Shown here: one piece after another, positions 1 to 8,801 of the stretch
Numbering within the stretch: position 1 is the first letter of the stretch
How the letters are laid out: each line of letters starts with the position of its first letter
Assembly (NCBI RefSeq): GCF_014284175.1
Contig: NZ_JACOGA010000007.1
Span: forward strand, 183,587 to 247,586
Direction of reading: 5' to 3'
DNA: 64,000 bases
Source: Affinundibacterium flavidum
GTDB taxonomy: Bacteria > Pseudomonadota > Gammaproteobacteria > Burkholderiales > Burkholderiaceae_D
Notes under the pieces: generated by a model
The model's database searches: none
What the model was told of the DNA's origin: nothing
The model's input: the letters and a program-made list of their open reading frames with translations, nothing else
Position numbers and translations under genes: made by a program

Positions 1-921
1 GCCTGCACTTGATTGATTTAAACCCTGACAATACAGTGATAGCGCGGCTTTGCTCAGACCAAACCAACGTGCCGCCTGGATCAAATCTTTTTCGGCGATA
101 CCGCAAATTTGCGCAGTAAAGGCAGGCGTAAAATCACGTACGGTTTGTTTGAGTTCGGCAAAACCTTCGGTATGCGCAGCGATAAATTGGGTATCGATCA
201 AATCTTCCCATAAACACAAATGCAGCATGCCATGAAATAGCGCGACATCGGTGCCGGGTAAAATCGCCAAATGCAAGTCAGCGTCCCGCGCCGTATCGGT
301 GCGACGCGGATCTACGACGATGACTTTGAGATTGGGATTGTTCTCGCGTGCTTGCTCTATGCGGCGATACAAAATTGGATGGGCATACGCCGTATTTGAA
401 CCTGCAATAAAAATTAAATCCGCCAGTTCTATATCCTCATAACTACAAGGTGGTGCATCGGCACCCAGACTTTGCTTATAACCAGCGACGGCGCTCGACA
501 TGCATAGGCGTGAATTACTATCGATGTTATTCGTGCCGATTAAACCCTTAGCGAGTTTATTGAAGACATAATAATCCTCGGTCAGCAATTGCCCTGAAAT
601 GTAAAAGCCTACACTATCAGCACCATGCGTTTGTATGCACTTAGCAAATTTATCTGCCATGGTTTCCAGGCAGATATCCCAATCCACGCGTTCTCTGTTT
701 TGATCTCGCGCAGTGCGTAGTTCCGGATACAAAGCACGTACTTGTTGTTGCAGCACAGGCTGCGCCGTCAGATGCAAATTACTGCCCTTGCTGCATAGCT
801 TGCCGAAGTTGGCTGGATGCGCAGGATCGCCGCGTACGCCAGTGACTTGTGTGCCATCAGATTCAATGATGACGCCGCAGCCGACGCCGCAATAACAACA
901 GGTAGATTTTGTTTCTTGCAT
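1..921 (-). CDS. nasA: Assimilatory nitrate reductase catalytic subunit (3' part outside window)
   Basis: The reading frame is open from the ATG at 921 to the left edge, giving 307 codons of the N-terminal part of a molybdopterin oxidoreductase. It should reduce nitrate to nitrite in the cytoplasm. The N-terminus carries a [4Fe-4S] motif, C8-x2-C11-x3-C15, with a later Cys in GKLCSKG, followed by text typical of Nas/Nap enzymes (SNSRLCMSSAVAGY, DPRRTDTA). There is no Tat signal, which favours the assimilatory cytoplasmic NasA over periplasmic NapA. The gene starts 34 bp after nirD and closes the nrtABD-nirBD-nasA operon. A purine-rich ribosome site (AAGGTCAG) lies about 8 bases before the start. 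The C-terminus is not visible, so a fused NasC-like BFD domain cannot be judged. Confidence 0.93.
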   Translation of the reverse strand, partial: MQETKSTCCYCGVGCGVIIESDGTQVTGVRGDPAHPANFGKLCSKGSNLHLTAQPVLQQQVRALYPELRTARDQNRERVDWDICLETMADKFAKCIQTHGADSVGFYISGQLLTEDYYVFNKLAKGLIGTNNIDSNSRLCMSSAVAGYKQSLGADAPPCSYEDIELADLIFIAGSNTAYAHPILYRRIEQARENNPNLKVIVVDPRRTDTARDADLHLAILPGTDVALFHGMLHLCLWEDLIDTQFIAAHTEGFAELKQTVRDFTPAFTAQICGIAEKDLIQAARWFGLSKAALSLYCQGLNQSSAG

Positions 922-955
922 AGTTTCTGACCTTGGCCCTTGGCTTTGAGTGAAC

Positions 956-1300
956 TTAGGTTTCAATCGCTAAAGTCAGCAATTCGTGACTGCACAAGTA
1001 CACTTGATCTGCTTCCACTTTGACACTGAATTTCTGTGTACAACCTTCATCCGGCGATACCGCACAGCCGGTCGGTAATTCTATGTTCCAGTTATGCAAA
1101 GGGCAGGCGACTTTTTCTCCAAAGACGATGCCTTGTGATAAGGGACCGCCTTTGTGCGGGCACTTATCTAAGAGTGCGAAAATTTTGTCTTCGGTATTTC
1201 TGAAAATTGCGACATCAGTTCTCGCTTGACGTTTCACGACACGTGCGCCGAGCAGTGGAATGTCGTCTACGCGACAGATGACTTGCCATTCTTGGGACAT
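956..1300 (-). CDS. nirD: Nitrite reductase [NAD(P)H] small subunit
   Basis: A 114-residue Rieske-fold protein, the small partner of NirB in the assimilatory reduction of nitrite to ammonium. The Rieske motifs are intact: CPHKGGPL and CPLHNW provide the C-x-H and C-x2-H ligands, so this copy may bind a [2Fe-2S] cluster, although some NirD proteins lack it. The length matches the family. It lies downstream of nirB on the same strand, separated by about 220 bp that hold a pair of REP-like hairpins, and 34 bp before nasA, so all are probably in one transcript. Confidence 0.93.
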   Translation of the reverse strand: MSQEWQVICRVDDIPLLGARVVKRQARTDVAIFRNTEDKIFALLDKCPHKGGPLSQGIVFGEKVACPLHNWNIELPTGCAVSPDEGCTQKFSVKVEADQVYLCSHELLTLAIET

Positions 1301-1322
1301 GGTTTTTCCTTTGTTTTAGGTT

Positions 1323-1482
1323 CCCTTCTCCCGCGAGCGGGAGAAGGGTTAGGGATGAGGGCAGTTGGAGTGCTGCAGACAAAATCGCAATTCAAATAAG
1401 AAATTTATGATCATGTATTGAATGATGTCTTAACTTTGCGGAATCACCCTCACCCCAACCCTCTCCCGCTTGCGGGAGAGGG
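1323..1482. repeat. Inverted pair of REP-like hairpins (BIME-like) between nirB and nirD
   Basis: Two strong hairpins in opposite orientation. The first is CCCTTCTCCCGC/GCGGGAGAAGGG at 1323-1348 with a 2-base loop. The second is CCCTCTCCCGC/GCGGGAGAGGG at 1459-1482. Each is flanked on the inner side by a TTAGGGATGAGGG-like tail. Related hairpins occur at 63862-63883 and, more distantly, at 55496-55609. A palindromic pair with a shared tail, repeated between genes, is the layout of a REP/BIME element. In this position it could also stabilise or process the nirB-nirD transcript. Confidence 0.75.
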
Positions 1483-1522
1483 AGCTTGTTATCGAAACTT
1501 ACTTTTACAAAAAATCTGACGA

Positions 1523-3952
1523 TTACTCGCCAATCCGCTCAAACTGCCGCGTATCCACTTGCGCCTTCTCAGGCTCATGCCAAGGATCAGCTTCACCTTC
1601 CAATGAGAACAACAAACGTTGATACAACTCTTCACGTCGTGCAGAATTTTCTAGAATTTGTTGTTTCACATAGTCGAGACCAACCCGGGCGAGGTAGTGC
1701 ACGGTGCGTTCTAAGTACCAGCCTTCTTCACGATACAGTTGTAAGAATGCGCCCGTGTACTCCATCACTTCTTCATGCGTTTTGAGTTTGATTAAGAATT
1801 GCGCGACTTCGGTTTTAATCCCGCCATTGCCGCCGACATACACTTCCCAACCCGAATCCACCCCGATAACACCAACGTCTTTGATACCTGCTTCGGCGCA
1901 ATTACGTGGGCAGCCGGAGACGGCGAGTTTGACTTTGTGAGGCGCATACATGCGGGCTAATTCGCGTTCTAATTGTTGCCCCATAAGCGTGGAATTTTGT
2001 GTGCCGAAACGACACCATTCACTACCTACGCAAGTTTTTACCGTGCGCAAACCTTTGGCATAGGCAAGGCCGGAAGGCATGCCTAGGTCTTGCCAAACTG
2101 CGCGTAAGTCTTCTTTCTTTACACCGAGCAAATCGATGCGTTGACCGCCGGTGACCTTGACGGTGGGGATATTAAATTTGTCGACCACGTCAGCAATTCT
2201 GCGCAGTTCTGAAGCATTGGTTTCGCCACCCCACATCCGTGGAATGACGGAGTAAGTGCCATCTTTTTGAATATTCGCATGGGAGCGTTCATTGATGTAA
2301 CGCGATTGCGGATCATCCACCGCTTCTTTCGGCCAGGTCGAAATCAGGTAGTAGTTCAAAGCAGGGCGGCAACTTGCACAGCCATTTGGCGTGCGCCATT
2401 CCATGAATTGTTGAACCGCTGCCACGGTTAGTAAGTGATTGACTTTGATGGCTTCACGCACCGCATGATGGGAGTGATCTGTGCAGGAACACATAGCCTT
2501 GGCTTTGGGTGTTGCTGAGTAATCGCCACCCGCCGTGAACATGATGATTTGTTCGACCAAACCCGTACATGAGCCGCAAGAGGCTGAGGCTTTGGTGTGT
2601 TTGCGCACGTCTTCTAAAGTGAACAAGCCTTTTTCTTTAATTGCTTTGACTATTGTGCCTTTGCAAACACCATTGCAACCGCAGACTTCGGCGGTATCAG
2701 GCATCGCCGCTGCTTTGGTATGGCCTTCGTGACCGACATCGCCGGTATTCGATTCGCCAAACATCAGTGAGTCACGGATCTCAGCGATGTTTTTACCTTC
2801 GCGCAGTAGCTTGAAATACCAACTGCCATCGACCGTGTCACCATACAAGCAAGCACCGATCAGCTTGTCGTCTTTCAATACCAGTTTTTTGTAAACGCCA
2901 CCGATAGGATCGGACAAGATGATTTCTTCGGTATCTTTACCGCCCGAAAAATCACCAGCAGAAAATAAGTCGATGCCGGTGACTTTGAGTTTGGTGGACG
3001 TGACGGAACCTTGATAACGACCGATACCAAAATTGGCCAAATGATTCGCGCAGACCTTTGCCATCTCAAACAAAGGAGCCACTAGGCCATACACCGTGCC
3101 CCGATGATTGACGCATTCACCGACCGCATATATGCGCGGGTCATAAGTTTGCATGGTGTCGTTGACGATCAAACCACGATTGCAGTACAAGCCTGCTGAT
3201 TCCGCTAATGCCGTATTCGGACGAATGCCGACTGCCATCACGACGAGTTGCGTAGGGATTTCTAAACCATCAGAAAAACGGATGGCTTTGACATGACCAT
3301 TTTCATCGCCTATCAACGCTGCAGTATTTTTTTCTAATAAGAAATTGAGTCCGCGATCTTCTAAAGATTTTTGCAGCATCTTGCCAGCCGTTAGGTCGAG
3401 CTGTCTGTCCATCAACCACGCAGGCAAATGCACGACAGAGACGTTCATGCCGCGCATCTTCAAACCATTTGCGGCTTCTAATCCGAGCAAGCCACCACCG
3501 ATCACCACGGCGTGCGTGTGTTCTTCTGCCGCCGCGATCATGGCATTGGTGTCGTGGATGTCGCGGTAGGCAATCACACCCTGCAAATCTTTGCCAGGCA
3601 CAGGCAACATGAAAGGCGAGGAACCTGTTGCGATCAGCAATCTATCGTAGTCGGTTTCCGTGCCGTCTTCGGCGATCACGACGCGCTTATAGCGATCAAT
3701 CTTGACGATCTTTTTTCCTAAATGCAGGGTAATATTGTTGTCGGCATACCAGTCAACATCATTGAGCATGATGTCTTGGATCGTTTGTTCGCCAGCTAAA
3801 ACTGGCGACAATAAAATTCGATTGTAATTAGCATACGGTTCAGCGCCAAAGACCGTGATGTCGTACAAATCCGGCGCGATTTTTAGCAATTCTTCCAAAG
3901 TACGAACGCCTGCCATGCCATTGCCAACCATGACGAGTTTGAGTTTTTTCAT
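1523..3952 (-). CDS. nirB: Nitrite reductase [NAD(P)H] large subunit
   Basis: An 809-residue siroheme enzyme that reduces nitrite to ammonium with NADH in the cytoplasm. Domains in order: FAD-binding pyridine-disulfide reductase module (GNGMAG near residue 10, second dinucleotide fold VIGGGLLGLEA near 150), BFD-like [2Fe-2S] domain (CGCNGVCKG near 420, SCGSC about 35 residues later), and sulfite/nitrite reductase ferredoxin-like halves. The siroheme/[4Fe-4S] ligands are CVGSEWC near 640 and SGCPRNC about 40 residues later. Length is normal for NirB. It starts 29 bp after nrtD and belongs to the nrt-nir-nas operon, controlled from the promoter and leader in front of nrtA. Confidence 0.96.
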   Translation of the reverse strand: MKKLKLVMVGNGMAGVRTLEELLKIAPDLYDITVFGAEPYANYNRILLSPVLAGEQTIQDIMLNDVDWYADNNITLHLGKKIVKIDRYKRVVIAEDGTETDYDRLLIATGSSPFMLPVPGKDLQGVIAYRDIHDTNAMIAAAEEHTHAVVIGGGLLGLEAANGLKMRGMNVSVVHLPAWLMDRQLDLTAGKMLQKSLEDRGLNFLLEKNTAALIGDENGHVKAIRFSDGLEIPTQLVVMAVGIRPNTALAESAGLYCNRGLIVNDTMQTYDPRIYAVGECVNHRGTVYGLVAPLFEMAKVCANHLANFGIGRYQGSVTSTKLKVTGIDLFSAGDFSGGKDTEEIILSDPIGGVYKKLVLKDDKLIGACLYGDTVDGSWYFKLLREGKNIAEIRDSLMFGESNTGDVGHEGHTKAAAMPDTAEVCGCNGVCKGTIVKAIKEKGLFTLEDVRKHTKASASCGSCTGLVEQIIMFTAGGDYSATPKAKAMCSCTDHSHHAVREAIKVNHLLTVAAVQQFMEWRTPNGCASCRPALNYYLISTWPKEAVDDPQSRYINERSHANIQKDGTYSVIPRMWGGETNASELRRIADVVDKFNIPTVKVTGGQRIDLLGVKKEDLRAVWQDLGMPSGLAYAKGLRTVKTCVGSEWCRFGTQNSTLMGQQLERELARMYAPHKVKLAVSGCPRNCAEAGIKDVGVIGVDSGWEVYVGGNGGIKTEVAQFLIKLKTHEEVMEYTGAFLQLYREEGWYLERTVHYLARVGLDYVKQQILENSARREELYQRLLFSLEGEADPWHEPEKAQVDTRQFERIGE

Positions 3953-3981
3953 GATGAAAATCCTTAATGTTTTTTTGTGCT

Positions 3982-4812
3982 CTAGGCGACTTCTTTGCTT
4001 GGATGCGATTGGCGGTGATATAAAAATTCCAGCACCGCGCTGCGATATTTGGCGTATTGCGCATCGTTGGCTAAAGCGACCCGTTCACGTGGCCGAGCTA
4101 ATTCCACGGATAAGACTTCGCCGATCGTTGCGGCTGGACCATTGGTCAGCATGACGATTTTGTCGGACAGGAGTACCGCTTCATCCACATCATGCGTGAC
4201 CATCACCACCGTCGATTGCGTCTTCGCGACGATCTTGAGTAACTCGTCTTGTAAGTGCGCACGGGTCAATGCATCGAGTGCACCGAAGGGTTCATCCATC
4301 AATAAAACTTTGGGCTCGATGGCTAAAGCGCGGGCGATACCGACGCGTTGTTTCATACCACCAGAGATTTCATGTGGACGTTTTTTATCAGCGGCGGTCA
4401 AGCCTACCAAGGCCAAAACATTGCGAGTGCGATTGATAAGCTCGCTCTTACTTTCGGTCGCAGCAAAGACGCGCTCTACCGCCAGATAGACGTTTTCAAA
4501 ACAAGTCAGCCACGGCAATAGCGAGTGATTTTGAAACACCACACCACGCTCAGGTGAAGGCCCGGCGATTTCGCGATTCGCACACAGTAATGCACCGGAG
4601 GTGGCAGTGGTTAATCCTGCGATCAAATTTAATAGTGTCGATTTGCCGCAACCAGAATGACCAATCAGTGTAATGAATTCACCTTTGGCGATGCGCAGAT
4701 TGATCTCGCGTAAAGCATGGAAGCTGCCTTTCTTGGTATCGAAGCGCATTTCCACATTTTGGATTTCTATGTATTTTTTATCGTTGGTGTCCATCGCATT
4801 TGTCTTATCCAT
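3982..4812 (-). CDS. nrtD: Nitrate ABC transporter, ATP-binding subunit
   Basis: A 276-residue ABC ATPase that powers nitrate (possibly nitrite or cyanate) uptake with NrtA and NrtB. Walker A is GHSGCGKST, the signature region is [16 protein letters not shown], Walker B is [12 protein letters not shown], and the switch histidine is in [10 protein letters not shown]. This is the NrtD/SsuB/TauB type with high similarity in text to nitrate importers. The start at 4812 is only 2 bases after the nrtB stop, and its ribosome site (AGGAG) lies inside the end of nrtB, so translation is probably coupled. A second Met at residue 7 is possible. Confidence 0.93.
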   Translation of the reverse strand: MDKTNAMDTNDKKYIEIQNVEMRFDTKKGSFHALREINLRIAKGEFITLIGHSGCGKSTLLNLIAGLTTATSGALLCANREIAGPSPERGVVFQNHSLLPWLTCFENVYLAVERVFAATESKSELINRTRNVLALVGLTAADKKRPHEISGGMKQRVGIARALAIEPKVLLMDEPFGALDALTRAHLQDELLKIVAKTQSTVVMVTHDVDEAVLLSDKIVMLTNGPAATIGEVLSVELARPRERVALANDAQYAKYRSAVLEFLYHRQSHPSKEVA

Positions 4813-4814
4813 GA

Positions 4815-5765
4815 TTAGGCTCCTGTTTCTTCATAGGTGACCGCACGCGCCATCGCTACTAGTGCTTGTTCTAATAACAGCCCAACTAAACCAATCACCA
4901 CAATCGCGATAATGATGTGCGGCACGTTCAAGTTGTTCCATTCATCCCACACCCAGAAGCCAATACCCACGCCACCCGTCAACATCTCTGCGGCGACGAT
5001 TACCAGCCACGCGGTGCCAATTGCCAAACGTACGCCAGTTAACATATACGGCAACACGCTAGGCAATAAAATGCGGGTTAAGATTTTCCATTCGGAGAGG
5101 TTTAATACGCGCGCCACATTCATATAATCTTGCGGCACACGTTGCACACCGATCGCGGTGTTGATCACCATAGGCCAAATTGAGCAGATAAAGATAGACC
5201 AGATTGCCGCTGGATGGGCAGCTTTGAAAACTAATAGACCGATGGGCAACCAAGCCAATGGCGAAACCGGTTTGAGCAAACTGATAATCGGATTAAACAT
5301 GCCCGCCATAAAGCTGAAGCGGCCTATCATGAAGCCGAGTGGGATGCCGATTACAGCTGCTAGACCAAAACCGACCGCCACCCGTTTGAGAGATGCATAA
5401 ATATTCCAACCTATACCTTGATCATTCGGGCCATTTTGGTAGAAGGGATCAGAGAAAAGTTTGATTGCTTCTAGCAAGGTAAGCCATGGTGATGGTAGTG
5501 CGGAATTTTTCTCGGCGATGATGGTCCACAGTAACACCAACATCGCCAGCCCCAGAAATTGCGGCAAGAGTTTGAACCCGATCGCTTTGAGCTTCATCGC
5601 AAGGGTAGAGTATGCAGAAGGCTTAGCCATCGTGATTTCTTTCTTTGGTGGTGGCGCGGCCGCAACTGTTGCAGATGCCACTGTTTTGCATGCTTCGCTA
5701 GTTTCGCTGGCCTTGCTTGAACTGGCGACAGTATTAGCGGAATAAGTTGAGAGCAAAGTAGTCAT
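4815..5765 (-). CDS. nrtB: Nitrate ABC transporter, permease subunit
   Basis: A 316-residue inner-membrane permease of the NrtB/SsuC type. After a long, Ala/Ser-rich cytoplasmic N-terminus of about 60 residues there are five to six hydrophobic segments. The EAA-like coupling region ([22 protein letters not shown]) is present near residues 215-235, where NrtD would dock. It sits between nrtA (9 bp upstream) and nrtD (2 bp downstream). The N-terminal extension before [13 protein letters not shown] is longer than in many homologues, so an internal Met near residue 46 could be the true start. Confidence 0.92.
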   Translation of the reverse strand: MTTLLSTYSANTVASSSKASETSEACKTVASATVAAAPPPKKEITMAKPSAYSTLAMKLKAIGFKLLPQFLGLAMLVLLWTIIAEKNSALPSPWLTLLEAIKLFSDPFYQNGPNDQGIGWNIYASLKRVAVGFGLAAVIGIPLGFMIGRFSFMAGMFNPIISLLKPVSPLAWLPIGLLVFKAAHPAAIWSIFICSIWPMVINTAIGVQRVPQDYMNVARVLNLSEWKILTRILLPSVLPYMLTGVRLAIGTAWLVIVAAEMLTGGVGIGFWVWDEWNNLNVPHIIIAIVVIGLVGLLLEQALVAMARAVTYEETGA

Positions 5766-5774
5766 TGCTATTCC

Positions 5775-7118
5775 TTAAGCTTTGATCTTAAAAGCGGCCG
5801 CATAGGCAGCTGGATTTTGACCATCCCATACCGTGCCATCGATTAGTTTGCTCTTACGCATGAGGTCTTTCGGCACACTGACTTTCGCCAACGCTGCGCC
5901 TTCTTTATAGATGTCGATACGATTTACAGCCTTTGCCACACCTAGATAATCAGGATCGGTTTTCAATAAACCCCAACGTTTATGCTGTGTCAGGAACCAC
6001 ATGCCGTCGGACAGGTAAGGGAAATTCACTGCGCCGTCGTTGAAGAATTTCATGTAGTAAGGATCATCCCAAGTCTTACCTAAGCCATTTTGATAGCGCC
6101 CCATAATGCGTTGATTAATGACATCGACCGAGGTGTTGACATAGGATTTTTCGGCGATGATTTCTGCCATCTTTTGCTTGTTCATCAGTGAGGCATCAAT
6201 CCAGCGACTGGCATCGAGAATCGCGGCGATTAAAGCGCGTGCCGTGTTAGGATATTTTTGTGAAAATTCTGCAGTGCAGCCCAAGACTTTTTCAGGATGA
6301 TCGCGCCAGATATCTTGTGTCGTCGCCGCAGTAATGCCTATGCCATCAGCGACCGCGCGGTGATTCCACGGTTCACCGACGCAGTAGCCATCCATATTAT
6401 CGACACGCATATTCGCCACCATTTGTGGTGGTGGTACGGTAATGACTTTCGCGTCCCTCATAGGATTGATACCATGCGCCGCCAGCCAGTAATACAACCA
6501 CATGGCATGGGTGCCGGTAGGGAAGGTTTGCGCAAAGGTATATTCACGCTTTTCACGCGCCATTAATTTAGCGAGACCAGCACCATCGACCGCGCCTTTG
6601 TCGGCGAGTTTCTTAGAGAGTGTGATTGCTTGCCCATTATTATTTAGCGTCATCAGGATATTCATATCCTTCTTCGGTCCACCGATGCCGAGTTGTACCC
6701 CATACACCAAGCCGTACAACACATGCGCGGCATCCAGTTCACCATTCACTAACTTGTCGCGCACGCTGGCCCAAGACGATTCTTTGCTAGGCACAATTTT
6801 GATGCCGTATTTTTTATCAAAGCCCATCACCGCCGCGATCACTACCGATGCGCAATCGGTCAGCGGGATGAAACCGATTTTGACTTCTTCTTTTTCAGGC
6901 TTATCTGATCCGGCCGCCCACGCTGTGCTAGCAGCACTCATGGCTCCTAGGCCTAACATGCTGCTCGCTCCAAGACCGACCATGCTGCTGGCACTTTGCA
7001 TAAATTCGCGGCGAGTTTGATTTTTGCCTGACAAACTGGTGTTGAGTTCTGTAGTAGCGTTTTCATTGTTAGCACCTGTTTCATTGGTTTTGGTGATGGA
7101 CTTCATTTGCTTATGCAT
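5775..7118 (-). CDS. nrtA: Nitrate ABC transporter, substrate-binding protein (Tat-exported)
   Basis: A 447-residue periplasmic nitrate-binding protein of the NrtA/CmpA family. The N-terminus holds a twin-arginine motif (TRREFMQSA, about residues 35-43) followed by a small-residue hydrophobic stretch and an AWA cleavage site near residue 69, so it is probably folded and exported by Tat. The mature part begins with VKIGFIPLTDCASVVIA, as in this family. It is the first gene of the nrtABD-nirBD-nasA operon. Its expression should depend on the sigma-54 promoter and the NasT-responsive leader between 7164 and 7423. Confidence 0.95.
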   Translation of the reverse strand: MHKQMKSITKTNETGANNENATTELNTSLSGKNQTRREFMQSASSMVGLGASSMLGLGAMSAASTAWAAGSDKPEKEEVKIGFIPLTDCASVVIAAVMGFDKKYGIKIVPSKESSWASVRDKLVNGELDAAHVLYGLVYGVQLGIGGPKKDMNILMTLNNNGQAITLSKKLADKGAVDGAGLAKLMAREKREYTFAQTFPTGTHAMWLYYWLAAHGINPMRDAKVITVPPPQMVANMRVDNMDGYCVGEPWNHRAVADGIGITAATTQDIWRDHPEKVLGCTAEFSQKYPNTARALIAAILDASRWIDASLMNKQKMAEIIAEKSYVNTSVDVINQRIMGRYQNGLGKTWDDPYYMKFFNDGAVNFPYLSDGMWFLTQHKRWGLLKTDPDYLGVAKAVNRIDIYKEGAALAKVSVPKDLMRKSKLIDGTVWDGQNPAAYAAAFKIKA

Positions 7119-7163
7119 GGTCAGACTCCAGCGTGATGGTTTTCAAATTGCATGGTCAAAACG

Positions 7164-7211
7164 AAAAAAAGCGTCTTACTACCATGCTCATTTGAGCAGG
7201 TAGGAAGACGC
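7164..7211 (-). terminator. Intrinsic terminator in the nrtA leader (NasT-controlled)
   Basis: On the minus strand a near-perfect 19-bp stem (GCGTCTTCCTACCTGCTCA against TGAGCATGGTAGTAAGACGC, one mismatch and one bulge) with a tiny loop is followed directly by seven T residues (7164-7170). It lies 46 bases before the nrtA start codon, inside the operon leader, so it would stop transcription unless an antiterminator acts. The ANTAR-type double hairpin lies just upstream. Confidence 0.88.
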
Positions 7212-7223
7212 CTTTGTCTTGTG

Positions 7224-7270
7224 AAAATTGCCGCCGTTAGCAAATTTTCTGGGTGTACCAGCTTTGGTAC
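7224..7270 (-). promoter_or_regulatory. Two-hairpin ANTAR (NasT) antitermination target in the nrtA leader
   Basis: On the minus strand hairpin P1 is GTACC-AAAGCT-GGTAC (7270-7255). After a 6-base linker, hairpin P2 has an A/T-rich stem ending in GCT/GGC with loop AACGGC (loop 7238-7233, stem to 7248 and 7224; one bulged T). Both loops are six bases with A at position 1 and G at position 4, which is the known recognition pattern for ANTAR proteins such as NasR and EutV. The terminator starts 12 bases downstream and nasT lies directly upstream, so NasT is the likely ligand. The match to the pattern is seen; binding is inferred. Confidence 0.85.
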
Positions 7271-7283
7271 TTAGCTTTATCTT

Positions 7284-7299
7284 TGCAAGTAGCGTGCCA
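7284..7299 (-). promoter_or_regulatory. Sigma-54 promoter of the nrtA operon
   Basis: The minus strand reads TGGCACG-CTAC-TTGCA, an essentially perfect match to the -24/-12 consensus of RpoN promoters (TGGCAC-N5-TTGC). Transcription should start near 7273, a few bases before the P1 hairpin, which fits the leader architecture. A second TTGGCAC copy lies about 12 bases upstream (7311-7305) without a correctly placed -12 element. Confidence 0.88.
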
Positions 7300-7397
7300 A
7301 GTAAGGTGCCAAGTAAGCTGCCAACTGGTTCTATGCCACATTGTGTGGACTTAGGGGGAGTTTTGTAGATGATTTGCTAAAGCTTTGCACCGCTTTG

Positions 7398-7423
7398 GAC
7401 GCCAACTTGGTGCAATGCACCAA
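7398..7423 (-). promoter_or_regulatory. NtrC-like enhancer sites upstream of the nrtA promoter
   Basis: The minus strand holds the perfect palindrome TTGGTGCATTGCACCAA (7423-7407). Its halves belong to two overlapping 17-bp NtrC-type sites; the better one is TGCACCAAGTTGGCGTC (7414-7398), compared with the TGCACC-N5-GGTGCA consensus. A further GGTGCA half-site lies at 7391-7386. They are about 130 bp upstream of the predicted start, a normal enhancer distance, directly after the nasT stop. Confidence 0.7.
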
Positions 7424-7436
7424 ACCGTGGCGGGGA

Positions 7437-8090
7437 TTAGCCAAGTAAATCTGCAACGTCCAATATTCTTTGCGCTAGTTCAACCAGCTTCAGATTCTTT
7501 TCCATCGCTTGCTTACGCAGGCGTTGATAAGCCTCGTTTTCGCTGAGTTGATGGCGCGCCATTAATAGGCCTTTGGCGCGCTCTATGGTCTTGCGTTCTG
7601 CTAGTTTGTTCTTGGTATCGTGCAGTTCAGTGCGTAATTTTTGATCAGCCTGAAACCGTGCTACTGCTACTTCTAATACTGGTTTGACGCGCTCTACTTG
7701 CAGACCTGCTACCACATAGGCTGACACGCCCACCGCCATGGCAGACGCTAATTGTGAGGGATTATCTTCTTCCGTGAACAAGACGATAGGGCGCGGCGCG
7801 TCACGACTGACTAGTACCAATTCTTCCAGCACATCACGTGCATCCGATTCAGCGTCAATGATGATCATGTCCGGTTGCAACTGGGTGAGCCTGTCCACCA
7901 GATACATATCGCCAGGGATAGACGCGATGATGTTGTAGCCAGCCTGCAGCAAGCCTATGCGCAAGTTGCGCGAGCGTTCAAGTTGTCGCTGTACTGTCAC
8001 ATCATCGAGATCGTGTGGATCTGTGGGATTGGTGACGGTATTGATCACAACAATTTTTAGACTAGTGGCATGCAGCTCAGACAAAATCAT
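7437..8090 (-). CDS. nasT: ANTAR-domain nitrate/nitrite-responsive antiterminator
   Basis: A 217-residue response-regulator-like protein. The N-terminal two thirds form a receiver-like fold (phosphoacceptor-position Asp in PDMIIIDAES). The C-terminal 60 residues are an ANTAR RNA-binding domain (ERKTIERAKGLLMARHQLSENEAYQRLRKQAM). In the NasST system the nitrate sensor NasS releases NasT, which then binds a double hairpin in the nas leader and prevents termination. No nasS gene is visible in this window; NrtA is the only related binding protein here, so NasS is either elsewhere or absent. It lies 318 bp upstream of nrtA on the same strand. Confidence 0.92.
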   Translation of the reverse strand: MILSELHATSLKIVVINTVTNPTDPHDLDDVTVQRQLERSRNLRIGLLQAGYNIIASIPGDMYLVDRLTQLQPDMIIIDAESDARDVLEELVLVSRDAPRPIVLFTEEDNPSQLASAMAVGVSAYVVAGLQVERVKPVLEVAVARFQADQKLRTELHDTKNKLAERKTIERAKGLLMARHQLSENEAYQRLRKQAMEKNLKLVELAQRILDVADLLG

Positions 8091-8317
8091 GCTCCGTGGT
8101 AGACCTGCGTAAGTATTTCAATGAATTCGATGAATCAAGAATGAGAATTTTTGATGATTCTTAGATACTGGTATGCAATATTCGCGCCAGTGCGCTTGGC
8201 TGTAGCTTAGTTGTAGCTTAGTTGTCGGTCTGATCATTGAGGAAACACACTTTCAGCACATCATCTCTTCACAGATTGTTGATACGCTGGCTTTCTGTTC
8301 AATCTTGGAGAAATGGC

Positions 8318-8662
8318 ATGTCAATTAAAGTATTGTTGATCAATCTCCCTCAATTTGAATTGGGGCAGCGTCTATCTTGTGTTGGATCTGAATCCAAATC
8401 ACGAGCTGTTTTGTGGAGGAAATCGGATGAATTACGAAATGAGGGCTTTGAAGTAGAAATAGTGGATGCAGAATCTCGGGCATTGAATTTTTTTACGATC
8501 GTTCGCGCAATACGACGACGCGCACCGGAGTATGTTCTCTTTTATCAAGCATCTACCTGCAGCGGGAGTTTGCCTTCATCCAGCAAGAGCTTTGTTGGCG
8601 TGCTTTGCCGTCATGTGCATGAGCGCATGCCAGGATTACGTCTTGACCTTTTGATCGAATAA
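8318..8662 (+). CDS. Small stand-alone cobalamin-binding-domain-like protein
   Basis: A 114-residue protein starting MSIKVLLINLPQ, preceded by a good ribosome site (TTGGAG, 7 bases before the ATG), which makes it preferable to the more upstream Met at 8237. The start (VLLINLP), the central region (ELRNEGFEVEIVDAESRAL) and the strand-like PEYVLFYQ resemble the N-terminal B12-binding Rossmann domain of B12-binding radical SAM proteins. There is no DxHxxG motif and no CxxxCxxC radical-SAM motif, and the frame stops where the radical-SAM domain would begin. It may be a free-standing domain or the remnant of a longer gene. It is divergent from nasT; a tandem 11-bp repeat (TAGCTTAGTTG twice, 8203-8224) lies in the shared upstream region. 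Confidence 0.55.
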   Translation: MSIKVLLINLPQFELGQRLSCVGSESKSRAVLWRKSDELRNEGFEVEIVDAESRALNFFTIVRAIRRRAPEYVLFYQASTCSGSLPSSSKSFVGVLCRHVHERMPGLRLDLLIE

Positions 8663-8670
8663 GAAGCTGC

Positions 8671-8714
8671 GTAAGAGGGAGAACAAACAAGTGCTTGCCT
8701 GTTCCGCCTCTTAC
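8671..8714. terminator. Hairpin between convergent genes
   Basis: GTAAGAGG (8671) pairs with CCTCTTAC (8714), and after a 2x2 internal loop GAACA pairs with TGTTC. It lies between the small B12-like gene and the convergent DUF4214 lipoprotein gene. There is no T tract, so a terminator role is only likely from position. Confidence 0.4.
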
Positions 8715-8801
8715 CAATAGGCTTATTTACTGTTTAAACTTTTGCGTCCTCGGTTTATTATTTCTGAAGTTCTTGCTACTGCTAATCAATACTAATCAAT
8801 A

